Source: Bacteroidales bacterium (GTDB taxonomy: Bacteria; Bacteroidota; Bacteroidia; Bacteroidales; UBA7960). From it: a DNA stretch of 43,139 nt. Of the stretch, positions 15,199-25,910 are shown piece by piece (within the stretch, counting starts at the first letter, position 1; the number at the start of each line of letters is the position of its first letter). The stretch covers positions 1-43,139 of the forward strand of contig PWNO01000311.1 of assembly GCA_003557765.1 (NCBI GenBank). Direction: 5' to 3'. A model generated the notes under the pieces. It was not told where the DNA came from and ran no database searches. It saw only the letters and a list, made by a program, of their open reading frames with translations. The translations under genes were made by a program, and so were the position numbers.

Positions 15199-17346
15199 AT
15201 GAGTAAACAAAAAGGAATTCAGAAGACAATCGATTTGGGTGAAGGCAGAGAGATCACCCTGGAAACAGGTAAGTTGGCTAAGCAGGCCGATGGTGCCGTT
15301 GTTGTTCGCATGGGCGACACCATGTTGCTGGCTACCGTGGTGGCCAAATCAGAAGTGAAAGAAGGCCAGTCATTCCTTCCATTATCGGTGGATTACCAGG
15401 AAAAGTATGCGGCGGCAGGCCGCTTCCCGGGTGGTTTTTTCAAACGGGAAGCCAGGCCGTCAGAACATGAAATATTGATTTCACGTATGGTTGACAGGGC
15501 GCTTCGCCCAATGTTCCCCGACGATTACCAGGCAGAAACACAGGTGCTGATCTCCCTGATTTCATCTGGAAAAGATACTTTACCGGATGCATTGGCCGGC
15601 CTGGCAGCATCCACCGCACTCACCATATCCGATATTCCGTTTAACGGCCCCATATCTGAGGTTAGGATTGCCCGCATTGACGGCAAATTCGAGATCAATC
15701 CCGGAATGACAGCACAGGAGTCGGCCGACATCGACCTGATCGTGGCCGGCACCCTTGAAAACATCATCATGGTAGAGGGTGAGACCAAAGAGGTATCCGA
15801 AGCTGATCTGCTGGATGCCATCAAAGAGGCGCATGGAGCCATCAAAACCCAGTGCCAGGCACAGCTTGATCTTGCGGCTGGGGTGGAAAAATCAAAAACC
15901 AAACGCGAATATCCCCCACAACCAGCTGATGATGAGCTAAAAGAAGACATGCACAAGGCGCTCTATAAAAAACTTTATGACGTAGCCGCACAATGCATCA
16001 ACGACAAACATAAGCGCAAGGAAAGCTTCAATGCAGTGTTGGAGCAATATACCGAAGGGCTGAAAGAAGAGATGCTGGAAGAAAAAGGCGACCTGGTCAA
16101 AGAATACTTTGGCGAGATCCAAAAGAAAGCCATCCGTGACTTCGTGCTCGACACCCAAAAACGCCTTGATGGTCGTAAACCGGACGAAATCAGGGATATC
16201 TGGTCCGAGGTTGACTACCTTCCGGCCGCACACGGATCCGCTGTTTTTACACGTGGAGAAACCCAGTCACTGACCACGGTAACACTGGGTACCAAGTTAG
16301 ATGAACAGACCATCGACGGCGCAGTAATTGAGGGCAAAAGCAAGTTCCTGCTGCACTATAACTTCCCACCATATTGTACAGGGGAAGTGAAGATGATGCG
16401 CGGCACCAGCCGACGGGAAATCGGACATGGTAACCTTGCCATGCGTGCCTTAAAGAACGTACTTCCCAACGGCAACGATAATCCTTATACGATCCGCGTG
16501 GTTTCCGACATCCTGGAATCCAATGGCTCATCTTCAATGGCCACAGTTTGTGCAGGCACCCTGGCACTGATGGACGCCGGTGTTAAGATCTCCAAGCCGG
16601 TATCGGGTATAGCCATGGGCATGATCGCAGACACAGAAAGTGACAGGTATGCCATCCTGTCGGATATCCTTGGGGATGAAGATCACCTTGGCGACATGGA
16701 TTTCAAGGTCACCGGAACAAAAGATGGCATTACCGCCTGTCAGATGGATATCAAGATCGACGGATTGCGATACGAAGTGCTGGAGAAAGCACTGGCGCAG
16801 GCTCGCGAAGGCAGACTCCACATCCTAAAGGAAATGGAGAAGTCGATCAGCGAACCCAGGGCAGAATACAAGCCCCACGTGCCCAGGATCATCAAGCTGA
16901 CCGTACCTAAAGAGTTCATCGGTGCAATCATCGGCCCAGGAGGCAAGGTGATACAAGAGCTTCAAAAAGAAAGTGGAGCCACCATCGTGATCGAAGAAGT
17001 AGGTGACTATGGTGTGGTCGACATCGTATCAGAAGACAAAAAATCCATTGATTTTGTAGTTGACCGGATCAAAGGCATCATCGCCGTCCCGGAGATCGGC
17101 CAGGTATATCAGGGCAAGATCAAGAGCATTGTCCCCTTTGGCATGTTTGTGGAGATTCTTCCCGGAAAGGAAGGCCTGCTGCACATCAGTGAAATTGAGT
17201 GGCGCAGACTGGAAAAAGTTGAAGACAGCGGTTTTGAAGTAGGCGATGAGATCGAGGTAAAATTGCTGGATGTAGATAAAAAGACCGGCAAGCTTAAGCT
17301 TTCCAGGAAGGCACTGCTTCCGCGCAACAAAAAACCTTCGCAGTAA
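15199..17346 (+). CDS. pnp: Polyribonucleotide nucleotidyltransferase (PNPase)
   Basis: 715 aa, full length. Two RNase PH domains (about residues 12-235 and 320-540) flank an alpha-helical linker. The second holds the phosphorolytic site with [22 protein letters not shown] domain follows with the GPGGKV loop at about 577, then an S1 domain (about 620-690; [32 protein letters not shown]). PNPase degrades RNA 3' to 5' with phosphate and works in the cytoplasmic degradosome or as a trimer. It follows rpsO across a terminator and precedes the sigma factor gene, the usual order in Bacteroidota. Confidence 0.97.
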   Translation: MSKQKGIQKTIDLGEGREITLETGKLAKQADGAVVVRMGDTMLLATVVAKSEVKEGQSFLPLSVDYQEKYAAAGRFPGGFFKREARPSEHEILISRMVDRALRPMFPDDYQAETQVLISLISSGKDTLPDALAGLAASTALTISDIPFNGPISEVRIARIDGKFEINPGMTAQESADIDLIVAGTLENIIMVEGETKEVSEADLLDAIKEAHGAIKTQCQAQLDLAAGVEKSKTKREYPPQPADDELKEDMHKALYKKLYDVAAQCINDKHKRKESFNAVLEQYTEGLKEEMLEEKGDLVKEYFGEIQKKAIRDFVLDTQKRLDGRKPDEIRDIWSEVDYLPAAHGSAVFTRGETQSLTTVTLGTKLDEQTIDGAVIEGKSKFLLHYNFPPYCTGEVKMMRGTSRREIGHGNLAMRALKNVLPNGNDNPYTIRVVSDILESNGSSSMATVCAGTLALMDAGVKISKPVSGIAMGMIADTESDRYAILSDILGDEDHLGDMDFKVTGTKDGITACQMDIKIDGLRYEVLEKALAQAREGRLHILKEMEKSISEPRAEYKPHVPRIIKLTVPKEFIGAIIGPGGKVIQELQKESGATIVIEEVGDYGVVDIVSEDKKSIDFVVDRIKGIIAVPEIGQVYQGKIKSIVPFGMFVEILPGKEGLLHISEIEWRRLEKVEDSGFEVGDEIEVKLLDVDKKTGKLKLSRKALLPRNKKPSQ

Positions 17347-17379
17347 GATTATTTGATTAAACCAGCAAGGTTTTTTAAT

Positions 17380-17387
17380 TATATTTG
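17380..17387 (+). promoter_or_regulatory. -7 box before the pnp-linked sigma factor
   Basis: TATATTTG is an exact TAnnTTTG match. The nearest TTTG upstream (17352-17355) is 24 bp away, slightly long for a -33 element. Transcription would begin about 17393, inside the inverted repeat at 17388-17428. Confidence 0.5.
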
Positions 17388-17428
17388 CCCCTATTGGAGT
17401 GAAATCATCCTGTTTTTCCCAATAGGGG
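17388..17428. promoter_or_regulatory. Perfect 10-bp inverted repeat at the sigma gene start site
   Basis: CCCCTATTGG (17388-17397) and CCAATAGGGG (17419-17428) are perfect inverted copies separated by 21 bp, directly adjoining the -7 box. There is no T-run after the second arm (TAATTACTG follows). It could be an operator overlapping the start site or a leader hairpin. Confidence 0.6.
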
Positions 17429-17495
17429 TAATTACTGATTATCCGGTTTTGCGTATCAGCATGGCTTCAAATTACTCCCTGTAAAGGCTGTTTCC

Positions 17496-18365
17496 ATGAG
17501 ACAACTTAAAATAGTCAAGCAAGTTACCAATCGTGATACGGCATCACTGGACAAATATTTGCAGGAGATTGCAAAGGTACCGCTGATATCTGCAGAGGAA
17601 GAAGTACGCCTTGCGCAGCGAATAAAAAAGGGCGACAAAGCGGCTCTTGAAAAGCTTTGCAAGGCCAACCTCCGTTTTGTGGTTTCGGTATCCAAGCAAT
17701 ACCAGAACCAGGGTCTCAGTTTGCCGGACCTGATCAATGAAGGCAACCTGGGCTTGCTGAAAGCCGCTGAACGCTTTGATGAGACAAAGGGTTTTAAATT
17801 CATCTCATACGCTGTCTGGTGGATCAGGCAATCTATCCTGCAGGCACTTGCCGAACAGGCCCGTATCGTAAGGCTTCCCCTGAATAAAATCGGTCTCATC
17901 AACAAAGTGAACAGGGTATACGGTGAACTGGAGCAAAAGCACGAGCGTGAACCAAACCCGGATGAGATCGCCGATGTGCTTAACATTACCGCTGAAGAAG
18001 TAAAAGAGGCGCTTCGCCATAGCGGAAGACACCTCAGCATGGACGCCCCCATCCTGGAAACTGAAGACTCATCTGACATGTATGAAGTACTGTCGAATAA
18101 GGATGATGCCAACACACCCGAAAACAGCCTGTTATACGACTCACTGAAAAGAGAGATTGAACGTACCATCGCAACACTTCCCAAAAGGGAAGAAGATGTG
18201 ATCATCCTTTACTTCGGTCTGAACGGAAAGCAACCGCATACGCTTGAAGAGATTGGTGAAAAGCTCAATCTCACAAGGGAAAGGGCACGGCAGATCAAGG
18301 AAAGGGCCCTGAAGCACCTCAAGCATGCCTCGAAGTGTAAAATCCTGAAAACATACCTGGGCTGA
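17496..18365 (+). CDS. Group 1/2 sigma-70 factor linked to pnp (second RpoD-like)
   Basis: 289 aa. Region 1.2 ([19 protein letters not shown]), region 2 ([59 protein letters not shown]), region 3 and region 4 are all present; there is no region 1.1. Sigma factors of this type direct RNA polymerase to TTTG/TAnnTTTG promoters. Compared with the gene at 34214-35080, region 4.2 has diverged: [20 protein letters not shown] here against [20 protein letters not shown] there, and [14 protein letters not shown] replaces [14 protein letters not shown]. Its place after pnp and before rpe matches the rpoD position I recall for Flavobacteriia. Whether it is a second housekeeping sigma or a specialised one cannot be decided here. 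It lies 26 bp before rpe. Confidence 0.88.
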   Translation: MRQLKIVKQVTNRDTASLDKYLQEIAKVPLISAEEEVRLAQRIKKGDKAALEKLCKANLRFVVSVSKQYQNQGLSLPDLINEGNLGLLKAAERFDETKGFKFISYAVWWIRQSILQALAEQARIVRLPLNKIGLINKVNRVYGELEQKHEREPNPDEIADVLNITAEEVKEALRHSGRHLSMDAPILETEDSSDMYEVLSNKDDANTPENSLLYDSLKREIERTIATLPKREEDVIILYFGLNGKQPHTLEEIGEKLNLTRERARQIKERALKHLKHASKCKILKTYLG

Positions 18366-18391
18366 ACCAGCTGCAGACGAAGCCATCAACA

Positions 18392-19054
18392 ATGACCATT
18401 ATGCAACACCTCGTAGCACCCTCACTCCTGTCCGCCAACTTCCTTCAGCTGGAAAAGGACATACATATGGTCAACCGGAGCCAGGCGGACATGTTTCATG
18501 TAGACGTCATGGACGGTCATTTTGTACCCAACATCTCATTTGGTTTCTCCATCATCAAACAGATCAAGACGGTGGCTGAAAAGCCGCTGGACGTGCACCT
18601 GATGATCAGCGAGCCGGATCAGTACCTCCGGGACTTCAAAGATGCCGGGGCCGACTGGCTTAGTGTACACTATGAAACCTGCCCACACCTCCACCGGACC
18701 ATCCAGCAGATCAGAAAGCTGGGAATGAAGCCTGGCGTGGTAGTCAACCCGCACAATCCTGTGGATCTTTTGCAGGACATCTTGCCAGATGTGGATTTCG
18801 TACTGCTGATGTCGGTTAACCCCGGATTTGGAGGCCAGCATTTCATTGCAAACGCATACGGACGCATTGCCAGGCTTAAAGAGATGCGAGAAAAAAGTAA
18901 TCCACAACTGTTGATCGAAGTGGATGGCGGGGTGGATACCAGCAATGCAGCCCGGTTGGTACAAGCAGGAGCCGACATCCTGGTGGCAGGCAGTGCCGTG
19001 TTTAAATCCGACGACCCCGCCAAAACCATTGCCACCCTGAAAAACCCTTCCTGA
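18392..19054 (+). CDS. rpe: Ribulose-phosphate 3-epimerase
   Basis: 220 aa, a TIM-barrel epimerase interconverting ribulose 5-phosphate and xylulose 5-phosphate in the pentose phosphate pathway. Motifs are VAPSLLSANF, MFHVDVMDGHFVPNISFG with metal and catalytic His and Asp, VHLMISEPDQY, LMSVNPGFGGQHFI, LIEVDGGVDTSNA and ADILVAGSAVF with the phosphate site. A second ATG (MQHLVAPS) lies three codons in and is equally plausible. It probably shares the transcript of the sigma factor gene 26 bp upstream. Confidence 0.95.
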   Translation: MTIMQHLVAPSLLSANFLQLEKDIHMVNRSQADMFHVDVMDGHFVPNISFGFSIIKQIKTVAEKPLDVHLMISEPDQYLRDFKDAGADWLSVHYETCPHLHRTIQQIRKLGMKPGVVVNPHNPVDLLQDILPDVDFVLLMSVNPGFGGQHFIANAYGRIARLKEMREKSNPQLLIEVDGGVDTSNAARLVQAGADILVAGSAVFKSDDPAKTIATLKNPS

Positions 19055-19375
19055 AAAAGGACGGCACACCGTTGGAGCCTTTCCCAAAACCTCACACATA
19101 CCTGTGTGTTGAGCAAGCCCCCAGCCTTCGCAAAAAGCGATTCATTGCAGCAAGATGTTTTATGAGTCATTCTATACTCCTATGCCCACTGTCAATCCAA
19201 GTATCAAGCCCTCGCAAAAGGGCGGCAGGCAAAATGTGGAACAAAATAAATCCACGTAACGGTCACAAAAGAGTTTCACGCAAAGATATCACTGGTAAGC
19301 ACCTGTTCGGCATTATTTGTGTTCCAGCTCCGCTTCGTAACCCTACCGGTTGATGTATAACGAATAGGTGTCGTG
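19055..19375. other. Convergent intergenic gap
   Basis: 321 bp between rpe (plus) and the MFS gene (minus). I see no gene and no strong hairpin with a T-run in either direction. Confidence 0.4.
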
Positions 19376-20557
19376 TTAATCCCTGCTCCGCCAATAGCCA
19401 AGCCTACCTGTGATTAACAATATAGCTGCGAGCAATACCAGCAATATCGCCACCATGAAAAAACTGGCATATAAATTCGTCATTCCCACCAAAGGCTGCA
19501 GCAAGACAGGCGACATGAACATGCCAAAAAAGATGCAGGTGTTAAGATAGCCGACAAGGGTACCTCTAATATCAGCAGGAGCCAGGTTAACCAGCCAGAG
19601 ATTAATATTGGCCATTTGCATGCCAAAGCCCAAACCTCCGGTAAGGATCCCCGCCACCATCATCCAGTACGAGTCACTGAAACTGATAATGGCATAACCA
19701 CAGGCTACAAGTATGTAAACCAGCGCCATGATATAAGGAAAATCCAGCCTCTTTTTGACAAGTGGGTAGCTGAAGGCCATGATGATGGCGGTAATGTTCA
19801 TAAATGCGATGGCTATGCCTACCTGGGTGTTGCTGACATCGGGAAGGGAGCTGAGCATAAATGGAAGCTGCACCGGAATCATATAAAAAACGGCAAAGGA
19901 AAAGAAGGCAATGCCATAAACCCAAAAGGCCCGGGAAGGTATTCTTCTGAGCAAATCGAGGCTGATCAGCCTGTGGCCACCCGCTGGTTGAGCCCGCCTG
20001 GGTTCATAGACCGAAAATATCGCCATGATAAAGATGACGAGAGCTACCGAGTAGATAAGAAAAGGCAAACGCCAATGCAGGTCGGCCAGGAGCCCACCAG
20101 TGCTGATAAAGACCAGACCACCTGTTGAAGCAAATGCAGCCTGGTAGCCCATGAATGCACTGCGTTGAGGGCCTTCAAAATAATCCCCGATAAGGGTTAT
20201 GATACTGGTCATCAGTGCACCTACCGATATGCCTAAAAGGGCACGGCCCACAAGGATGAAATAGATATTGGAAAGATATGCGCCCGTCGTACCCGCCACG
20301 GCATAAAGCAGTAAGGAAAACAGCAACACCTTTTTCCGGCCCGACCAATCAACAAAATATCCCGCAACAGGCGCCAGCAATGCAATAAATAAGGCAGGCA
20401 GGGTGAGGATCAGTTTGCTCATCAATTCTGGATCCGTCAGGTGATCAAATGCACGGCTGATCTCCGGCAAAGCAGGTGCTATGATCGCACCAGCCATCAC
20501 CGTCAGCGTGCTTCCCAGCAATAATGTCGAACGCCTCAATCCTTCATACGGCTTCAT
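19376..20557 (-). CDS. MFS transporter (12 TM drug/metabolite exporter type)
   Basis: 393 aa with about 12 hydrophobic segments, including LLLGSTLTVMAGAIIAPALP, LILTLPALFIALLAPVAGYF and the C-terminal AILLVLLAAILLITG. The MFS loop 2-3 motif is seen as GYFVDWSGRKKVL, followed by LVGRALLGISVGALMTSIIT, typical of the DHA1-type group. It sits in the cytoplasmic membrane and probably exports a drug or metabolite with proton exchange; the substrate is unknown. It is a single minus-strand gene with its own -7 box. Confidence 0.85.
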   Translation of the reverse strand: MKPYEGLRRSTLLLGSTLTVMAGAIIAPALPEISRAFDHLTDPELMSKLILTLPALFIALLAPVAGYFVDWSGRKKVLLFSLLLYAVAGTTGAYLSNIYFILVGRALLGISVGALMTSIITLIGDYFEGPQRSAFMGYQAAFASTGGLVFISTGGLLADLHWRLPFLIYSVALVIFIMAIFSVYEPRRAQPAGGHRLISLDLLRRIPSRAFWVYGIAFFSFAVFYMIPVQLPFMLSSLPDVSNTQVGIAIAFMNITAIIMAFSYPLVKKRLDFPYIMALVYILVACGYAIISFSDSYWMMVAGILTGGLGFGMQMANINLWLVNLAPADIRGTLVGYLNTCIFFGMFMSPVLLQPLVGMTNLYASFFMVAILLVLLAAILLITGRLGYWRSRD

Positions 20558-20609
20558 ATCAATGCAGCATATAAAAAAACTGTATAATACCCGGTTTTCT
20601 CATTTTCAG

Positions 20610-20617
20610 CAAAGGTA
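20610..20617 (-). promoter_or_regulatory. -7 box of the MFS gene
   Basis: On the minus strand TACCTTTG, an exact TAnnTTTG, lies 53 bp before the ATG at 20557. No good TTTG is found at the proper distance, so confidence is moderate. Confidence 0.5.
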
Positions 20618-20864
20618 GATAATTTATGAAAGGAGGCCTGTTACCTCATTGAACAAACCGCATCAACCTTTGTTTGTCTTTAATGTGTTTATCCGAACCA
20701 AGCACAATGACTGCAACCAGAAATATTTTGTTTAATTTTTTTGCAACATGCTTGAACAATTATAAGCAGTTATTTGTATATATAGTTGAGTGCATCAAAA
20801 AAACACAGGCATTTAAAATCAAAAGCATTAAAACATTATGTATAACCTCAAAAAACTCAGTACA

Positions 20865-21155
20865 ATGAAAACACTTATTTTTTCCGCACTGCTCTTATTT
20901 ACTACAGGCGCTATGGCATCCGGTGATAGCATGTATGGCGCAAACACATTGGTTTTTGAAACTCCAGATGGCAAAACCCTGCACATGGAAGCCTATGAAG
21001 AGCATGTCAACAATGAAGACATCCCGGAAGTCCTTCGTGCCATCATTTACCACGAGCAGGTCAATCCTGGAAATCATGAATCATTCCAGTTGCTGGTCAG
21101 AAGCCTGCAAAAGCCGGAATGTGAAGAAGAATTGCCATTTTACGTAAAAAATTAA
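20865..21155 (+). CDS. Small secreted protein of unknown function
   Basis: 96 aa from the second ATG. The frame opens 27 bp earlier at another ATG (20838), but the shorter form starts with a clean signal peptide, MKTLIFSALLLFTTGAMASG, cut after MAS. The mature part, about 77 aa, is acidic (KTLHMEAYEEHVNNEDIPEV) and has a single cysteine near the end (KPECEEELPF). I do not recognise a family. It is monocistronic with a perfect terminator downstream. The 5' gap up to the MFS gene is AT-rich. Confidence 0.7.
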   Translation: MKTLIFSALLLFTTGAMASGDSMYGANTLVFETPDGKTLHMEAYEEHVNNEDIPEVLRAIIYHEQVNPGNHESFQLLVRSLQKPECEEELPFYVKN

Positions 21156-21212
21156 TTGCAATTCTTCATATGATAACGCAACGCGCGTTATACTCCTTGG
21201 TTTAAGTAGCTG

Positions 21213-21244
21213 AAGGCCGGCATTTTTCAATGCCGGCCTTTTTA
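21213..21244 (+). terminator. Strong Rho-independent terminator
   Basis: Perfect 12-bp stem AAGGCCGGCATT (21213-21224), loop TTTC, AATGCCGGCCTT (21229-21240), then TTTT. It ends the small secreted protein gene. Confidence 0.92.
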
Positions 21245-21391
21245 TATCCGGTTATTTCTTGCATACACATCCCATCCTTTTTAAAAACACCTGCTTTCAT
21301 TCTGGTTGACGTCTTCATATGATTGCACCCAGTTCACAGGCATTGGATAAAGCGACTTTCTTTGTTAATATTTTTAAATGCTAAGATTTTT

Positions 21392-21399
21392 TATTTTTG
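21392..21399 (+). promoter_or_regulatory. -7 box before the PsiE-family gene
   Basis: TATTTTTG, an exact TAnnTTTG, lies 49 bp before the ATG at 21449. TTTG at 21361-21364 is 27 bp upstream, longer than the usual spacing. Confidence 0.5.
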
Positions 21400-21448
21400 C
21401 AAAGCATTTCACACGAGTGCAAGTGAGACCATTTAAACAGCCATCATT

Positions 21449-22050
21449 ATGCCACACACTGACCACACACCTCCTATACTGAAAAAATTTATCCGGTATG
21501 TTGAACGAAGCATTATCAAGGTACTGGTGATCCTGATGTCGTTGTTGCTGGTGCTGGCCACTATTGAACTCGCATGGGTTCTTGGTACTTCTGTATATAA
21601 CAGCAGCGACGAACACCTTGTAATCAACCTGGATAACCTGATGAACGTTTTTGGTGTAGTCCTTTTGGTTGTCATCGGCATCGAGCTCCTGGACACCATC
21701 AAGGTCTATTCCGGAAACACGTCATCCACGTGGAGGTGGTGATGTTGGTCGCCATTATCGCAATCGCACGAAAAGTGATTGTGATGGACATTGAGCACCA
21801 TACAGGCTTGGACTTTATTGGTATTGGTGCGATTATGCTTGCCCTCGCAGGTGGCTACTACCTGATCAAGCGTGGTGGCGGCTGCGGATTTCCTGAAGAT
21901 GAAGAAAAGAGCGAAGTAGCAGATATCGTTTACGAAGAGAAAGTACAGCAAGGCGATGATGAGGTAATTGAAAAAAGGAAGACTGTGCAGACCAGGAGCG
22001 AAGAGAGCATATCCCGCCAGGGGCAGCCAGCCCGGGATGACGATAAATAA
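21449..22050 (+). pseudogene. PsiE-family (phosphate-starvation-inducible E) membrane protein, frameshifted
   Basis: The first frame (21449-21742) encodes an N-terminus with two hydrophobic segments (VLVILMSLLLVLATIELAWV and VFGVVLLVVIGIELLDTIKV). It then goes out of frame after IKVYS and stops. The continuing frame, readable from about 21712, gives RKHVIHVEVVMLVAIIAIARK, then HTGLDFIGIGAIMLALAGGYYLIKR and a charged tail to 22050. Restoring one T in TATTCCGG (around 21709-21711) would rejoin both into a single protein of about 200 aa with four membrane segments and the family motif VYFRKHVIHVE. Only a GTG (21730) could start the second frame. Either a real inactivating deletion or a sequencing or assembly error explains this. 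The function of PsiE is unknown. Confidence 0.85.
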
Positions 22051-22126
22051 AAGGGGGATGCCAGCCAGGAACAACATCAGTGCGCAGGAATTCAGATAAA
22101 CTGTAATCTGCATGCACCATAATTGA

Positions 22127-23782
<1,656 letters not shown>

Positions 23783-23823
23783 TTTCTGCAGCTTATCGCC
23801 ATCTCCAGTTCGATCATTTCGCT

Positions 23824-23831
23824 TATCTTTG
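23824..23831 (+). promoter_or_regulatory. -7 box before yidC
   Basis: TATCTTTG, an exact TAnnTTTG, lies 122 bp before the yidC ATG. The leader would contain a small perfect hairpin, TTTTGCC-AAA-GGCAAAA (23848-23864). No convincing -33 element is seen. Confidence 0.45.
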
Positions 23832-23953
23832 CACTCGAAAAAACCGCTTTTGCCAAAGGCAAAAAACATCAGGCAAGTTGCCTTGCAGGCAATTCCGGAT
23901 ACCATAACGACTGTCCCTGACAGGGCTGATGTTCCGGTAAAACATTTTGATAT

Positions 23954-25888
23954 ATGAACAGAGACAACATCATTGGGCTTATCCTGATCGCAGTTGTTAT
24001 CATCGGATACAGCCTGTGGATGGCTCCCAGTGAGGAAGAACTGGCTGAACGCAGGAGGTTGGAAGCCGAACGTGAACAAATCGAAGCCATCGAGGCCGAA
24101 AGAGCCAAAGAAGAGGTGGCACTGGCCGAGGACACCATTCCGGAGCCTGAAATCGTAACAGAAGACCCTGAACTTCAGGAAGCACTGGAAGAGGAGCGCC
24201 TGCGGGAACGCATGGGACACTTCTCTGCTGCAGCTATTGGAGAGAAAGCTTACTATACAGTTGAAAGCGAAGTGATGCGACTCATCATCAGTTCGCGCGG
24301 AGGTCATATCCATTCAGCCGAACTCAAAGATTACAGCACCTGGGACCAGGAGCCGCTAATGCTTTTCAAGGGCCTGGATGAGGACCGCTTTACCATCCAC
24401 TTCTTCTCCGACGACAGGAATGTGTCGACCGAAAACCTTTATTTCTCTCCCTACCTTAACAACCAGCCACTTGCTGATCACGAACAGGTACAAATCAGCG
24501 GAGAGGAAGAACAGCGCTTCAGCATGCGTGCTTACACCAACCAGCATACCGAAGAACGCCCCAGTTATATTGAGTTTGTTTACGTGCTCCGCGGAGAGGA
24601 CTATATGCTCGATTTCGATGTACGCTTCATTGGCACGGATACCGCAATTAACAGGTCCATGACATTCCTGAACCTGGATTGGCGTACGAAGTTACCCAGG
24701 AGTGAGCGCAACAGAGAAAATGAGCAGAATAACAGCACAGTTTATTACAAATACGCCAACGATGACGTGTCGAGGATCAGGCCGACGCGCGACGGTTCGG
24801 AGCGCCTGCTTACACGCATCAGGTGGATATCTTTTAAACAACAATTTTTCTCCTCTACACTGATTTCCGAAGAAGGTTTTGCCGAAGCTGATATCTCCAG
24901 CACGGCATTTGATGAAGACGATGATGATTACCTGAAAGAGGTCACGGCCTCCATCGTGCTGCCCTTCAACGCACGACAGGATAACATATACCACATGAAA
25001 TGGTATCTTGGCCCCAATAGCTACCGCAACCTGACACAATATAACTTACAACTTGAAAGGCAGATTCCCTTGGGCTGGGGCTTTTTCCTAACCTCCTGGA
25101 TTAACCGCATTCTGGTCATTCCCGTCTTTAATTTCCTGGATGGCTTTAACCTGAATTACGGAATCGTCATCCTGATCCTCACCATCTTGCTTAAGATCGT
25201 ATTGCTGCCTATCGCCTACAAGACTTATATGTCACAGGCCAAGATGAGATTGCTAAAGCCTGAGATCGAAGAGCTCAACAAGAAGTTTCCCAACAAAGAG
25301 GATGCCATGAAAAAGCAACAGGCTACCATGGCACTATATAAGAAGGCAGGCGTGAACCCCATGGCAGGATGTGTCCCCATGTTGCTGCAGCTACCCATCC
25401 TGATCTCGCTATTTCGCTTTTTCCCAGCATCCATTGAGCTGAGGCAGGAAGGATTCCTGTGGGCAGATGACCTGTCATCTTATGACTCCATCCTCGACCT
25501 GCCTTTTACCATCCCATTTTACGGCGACCATGTGAGTCTTTTTACACTGCTGATGGCCGGCTCCATGATCATCTATACGAAGATGAACTCCCAGATGATG
25601 AGTTCCAGTAGCCAGATGCCCGGCATGAAGACCATGATGTACTTTATGCCTGTGATGCTACTTGCGATTTTCAACAGCTTCGCTTCCGGCCTTAGCTATT
25701 ACTATTTCCTGGCCAATGTGATCACCTTCGGACAAATGTTCCTATTTAAGAAAGTGATTGATGAAGATGCGCTTCATGCCAAAATTGAGGCCAACAAAAA
25801 GAAACCGGTCAAAAAATCAAAATGGCAGCAACGCATGGAAGAGCTGGCCAAGCAAAAGGAGGCACAAAAGAAACGCAAGAAGAGATAA
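23954..25888 (+). CDS. yidC: Membrane protein insertase YidC (long Gram-negative form)
   Basis: 644 aa. An N-terminal TM (MNRDNIIGLILIAVVIIGYS) is followed by a Glu-rich stretch (residues about 35-90), a large periplasmic beta domain (about 90-360) and the conserved 60KD insertase domain with five TMs. That domain includes FNLNYGIVILILTILLKIVL, PIAYKTYMSQAKMRLLKPEI, GVNPMAGCVPMLLQLPILIS and FYGDHVSLFTLLMAGSMI. The C-terminus is strongly basic (KKKPVKKSKWQQRM to KKRKKR), which helps ribosome contact. It inserts inner-membrane proteins alone or with Sec. It is 22 bp upstream of purB. Confidence 0.96.
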   Translation: MNRDNIIGLILIAVVIIGYSLWMAPSEEELAERRRLEAEREQIEAIEAERAKEEVALAEDTIPEPEIVTEDPELQEALEEERLRERMGHFSAAAIGEKAYYTVESEVMRLIISSRGGHIHSAELKDYSTWDQEPLMLFKGLDEDRFTIHFFSDDRNVSTENLYFSPYLNNQPLADHEQVQISGEEEQRFSMRAYTNQHTEERPSYIEFVYVLRGEDYMLDFDVRFIGTDTAINRSMTFLNLDWRTKLPRSERNRENEQNNSTVYYKYANDDVSRIRPTRDGSERLLTRIRWISFKQQFFSSTLISEEGFAEADISSTAFDEDDDDYLKEVTASIVLPFNARQDNIYHMKWYLGPNSYRNLTQYNLQLERQIPLGWGFFLTSWINRILVIPVFNFLDGFNLNYGIVILILTILLKIVLLPIAYKTYMSQAKMRLLKPEIEELNKKFPNKEDAMKKQQATMALYKKAGVNPMAGCVPMLLQLPILISLFRFFPASIELRQEGFLWADDLSSYDSILDLPFTIPFYGDHVSLFTLLMAGSMIIYTKMNSQMMSSSSQMPGMKTMMYFMPVMLLAIFNSFASGLSYYYFLANVITFGQMFLFKKVIDEDALHAKIEANKKKPVKKSKWQQRMEELAKQKEAQKKRKKR

Positions 25889-25910
25889 GCAGGCACAAAA
25901 GAGAACAGCC

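Noticed and set aside
21170..21190. ACGCAACGCGCGTTATAC palindromic stretch as an operator
   Set aside because: The symmetry is short and lies between a stop codon and its terminator, so chance is likely.
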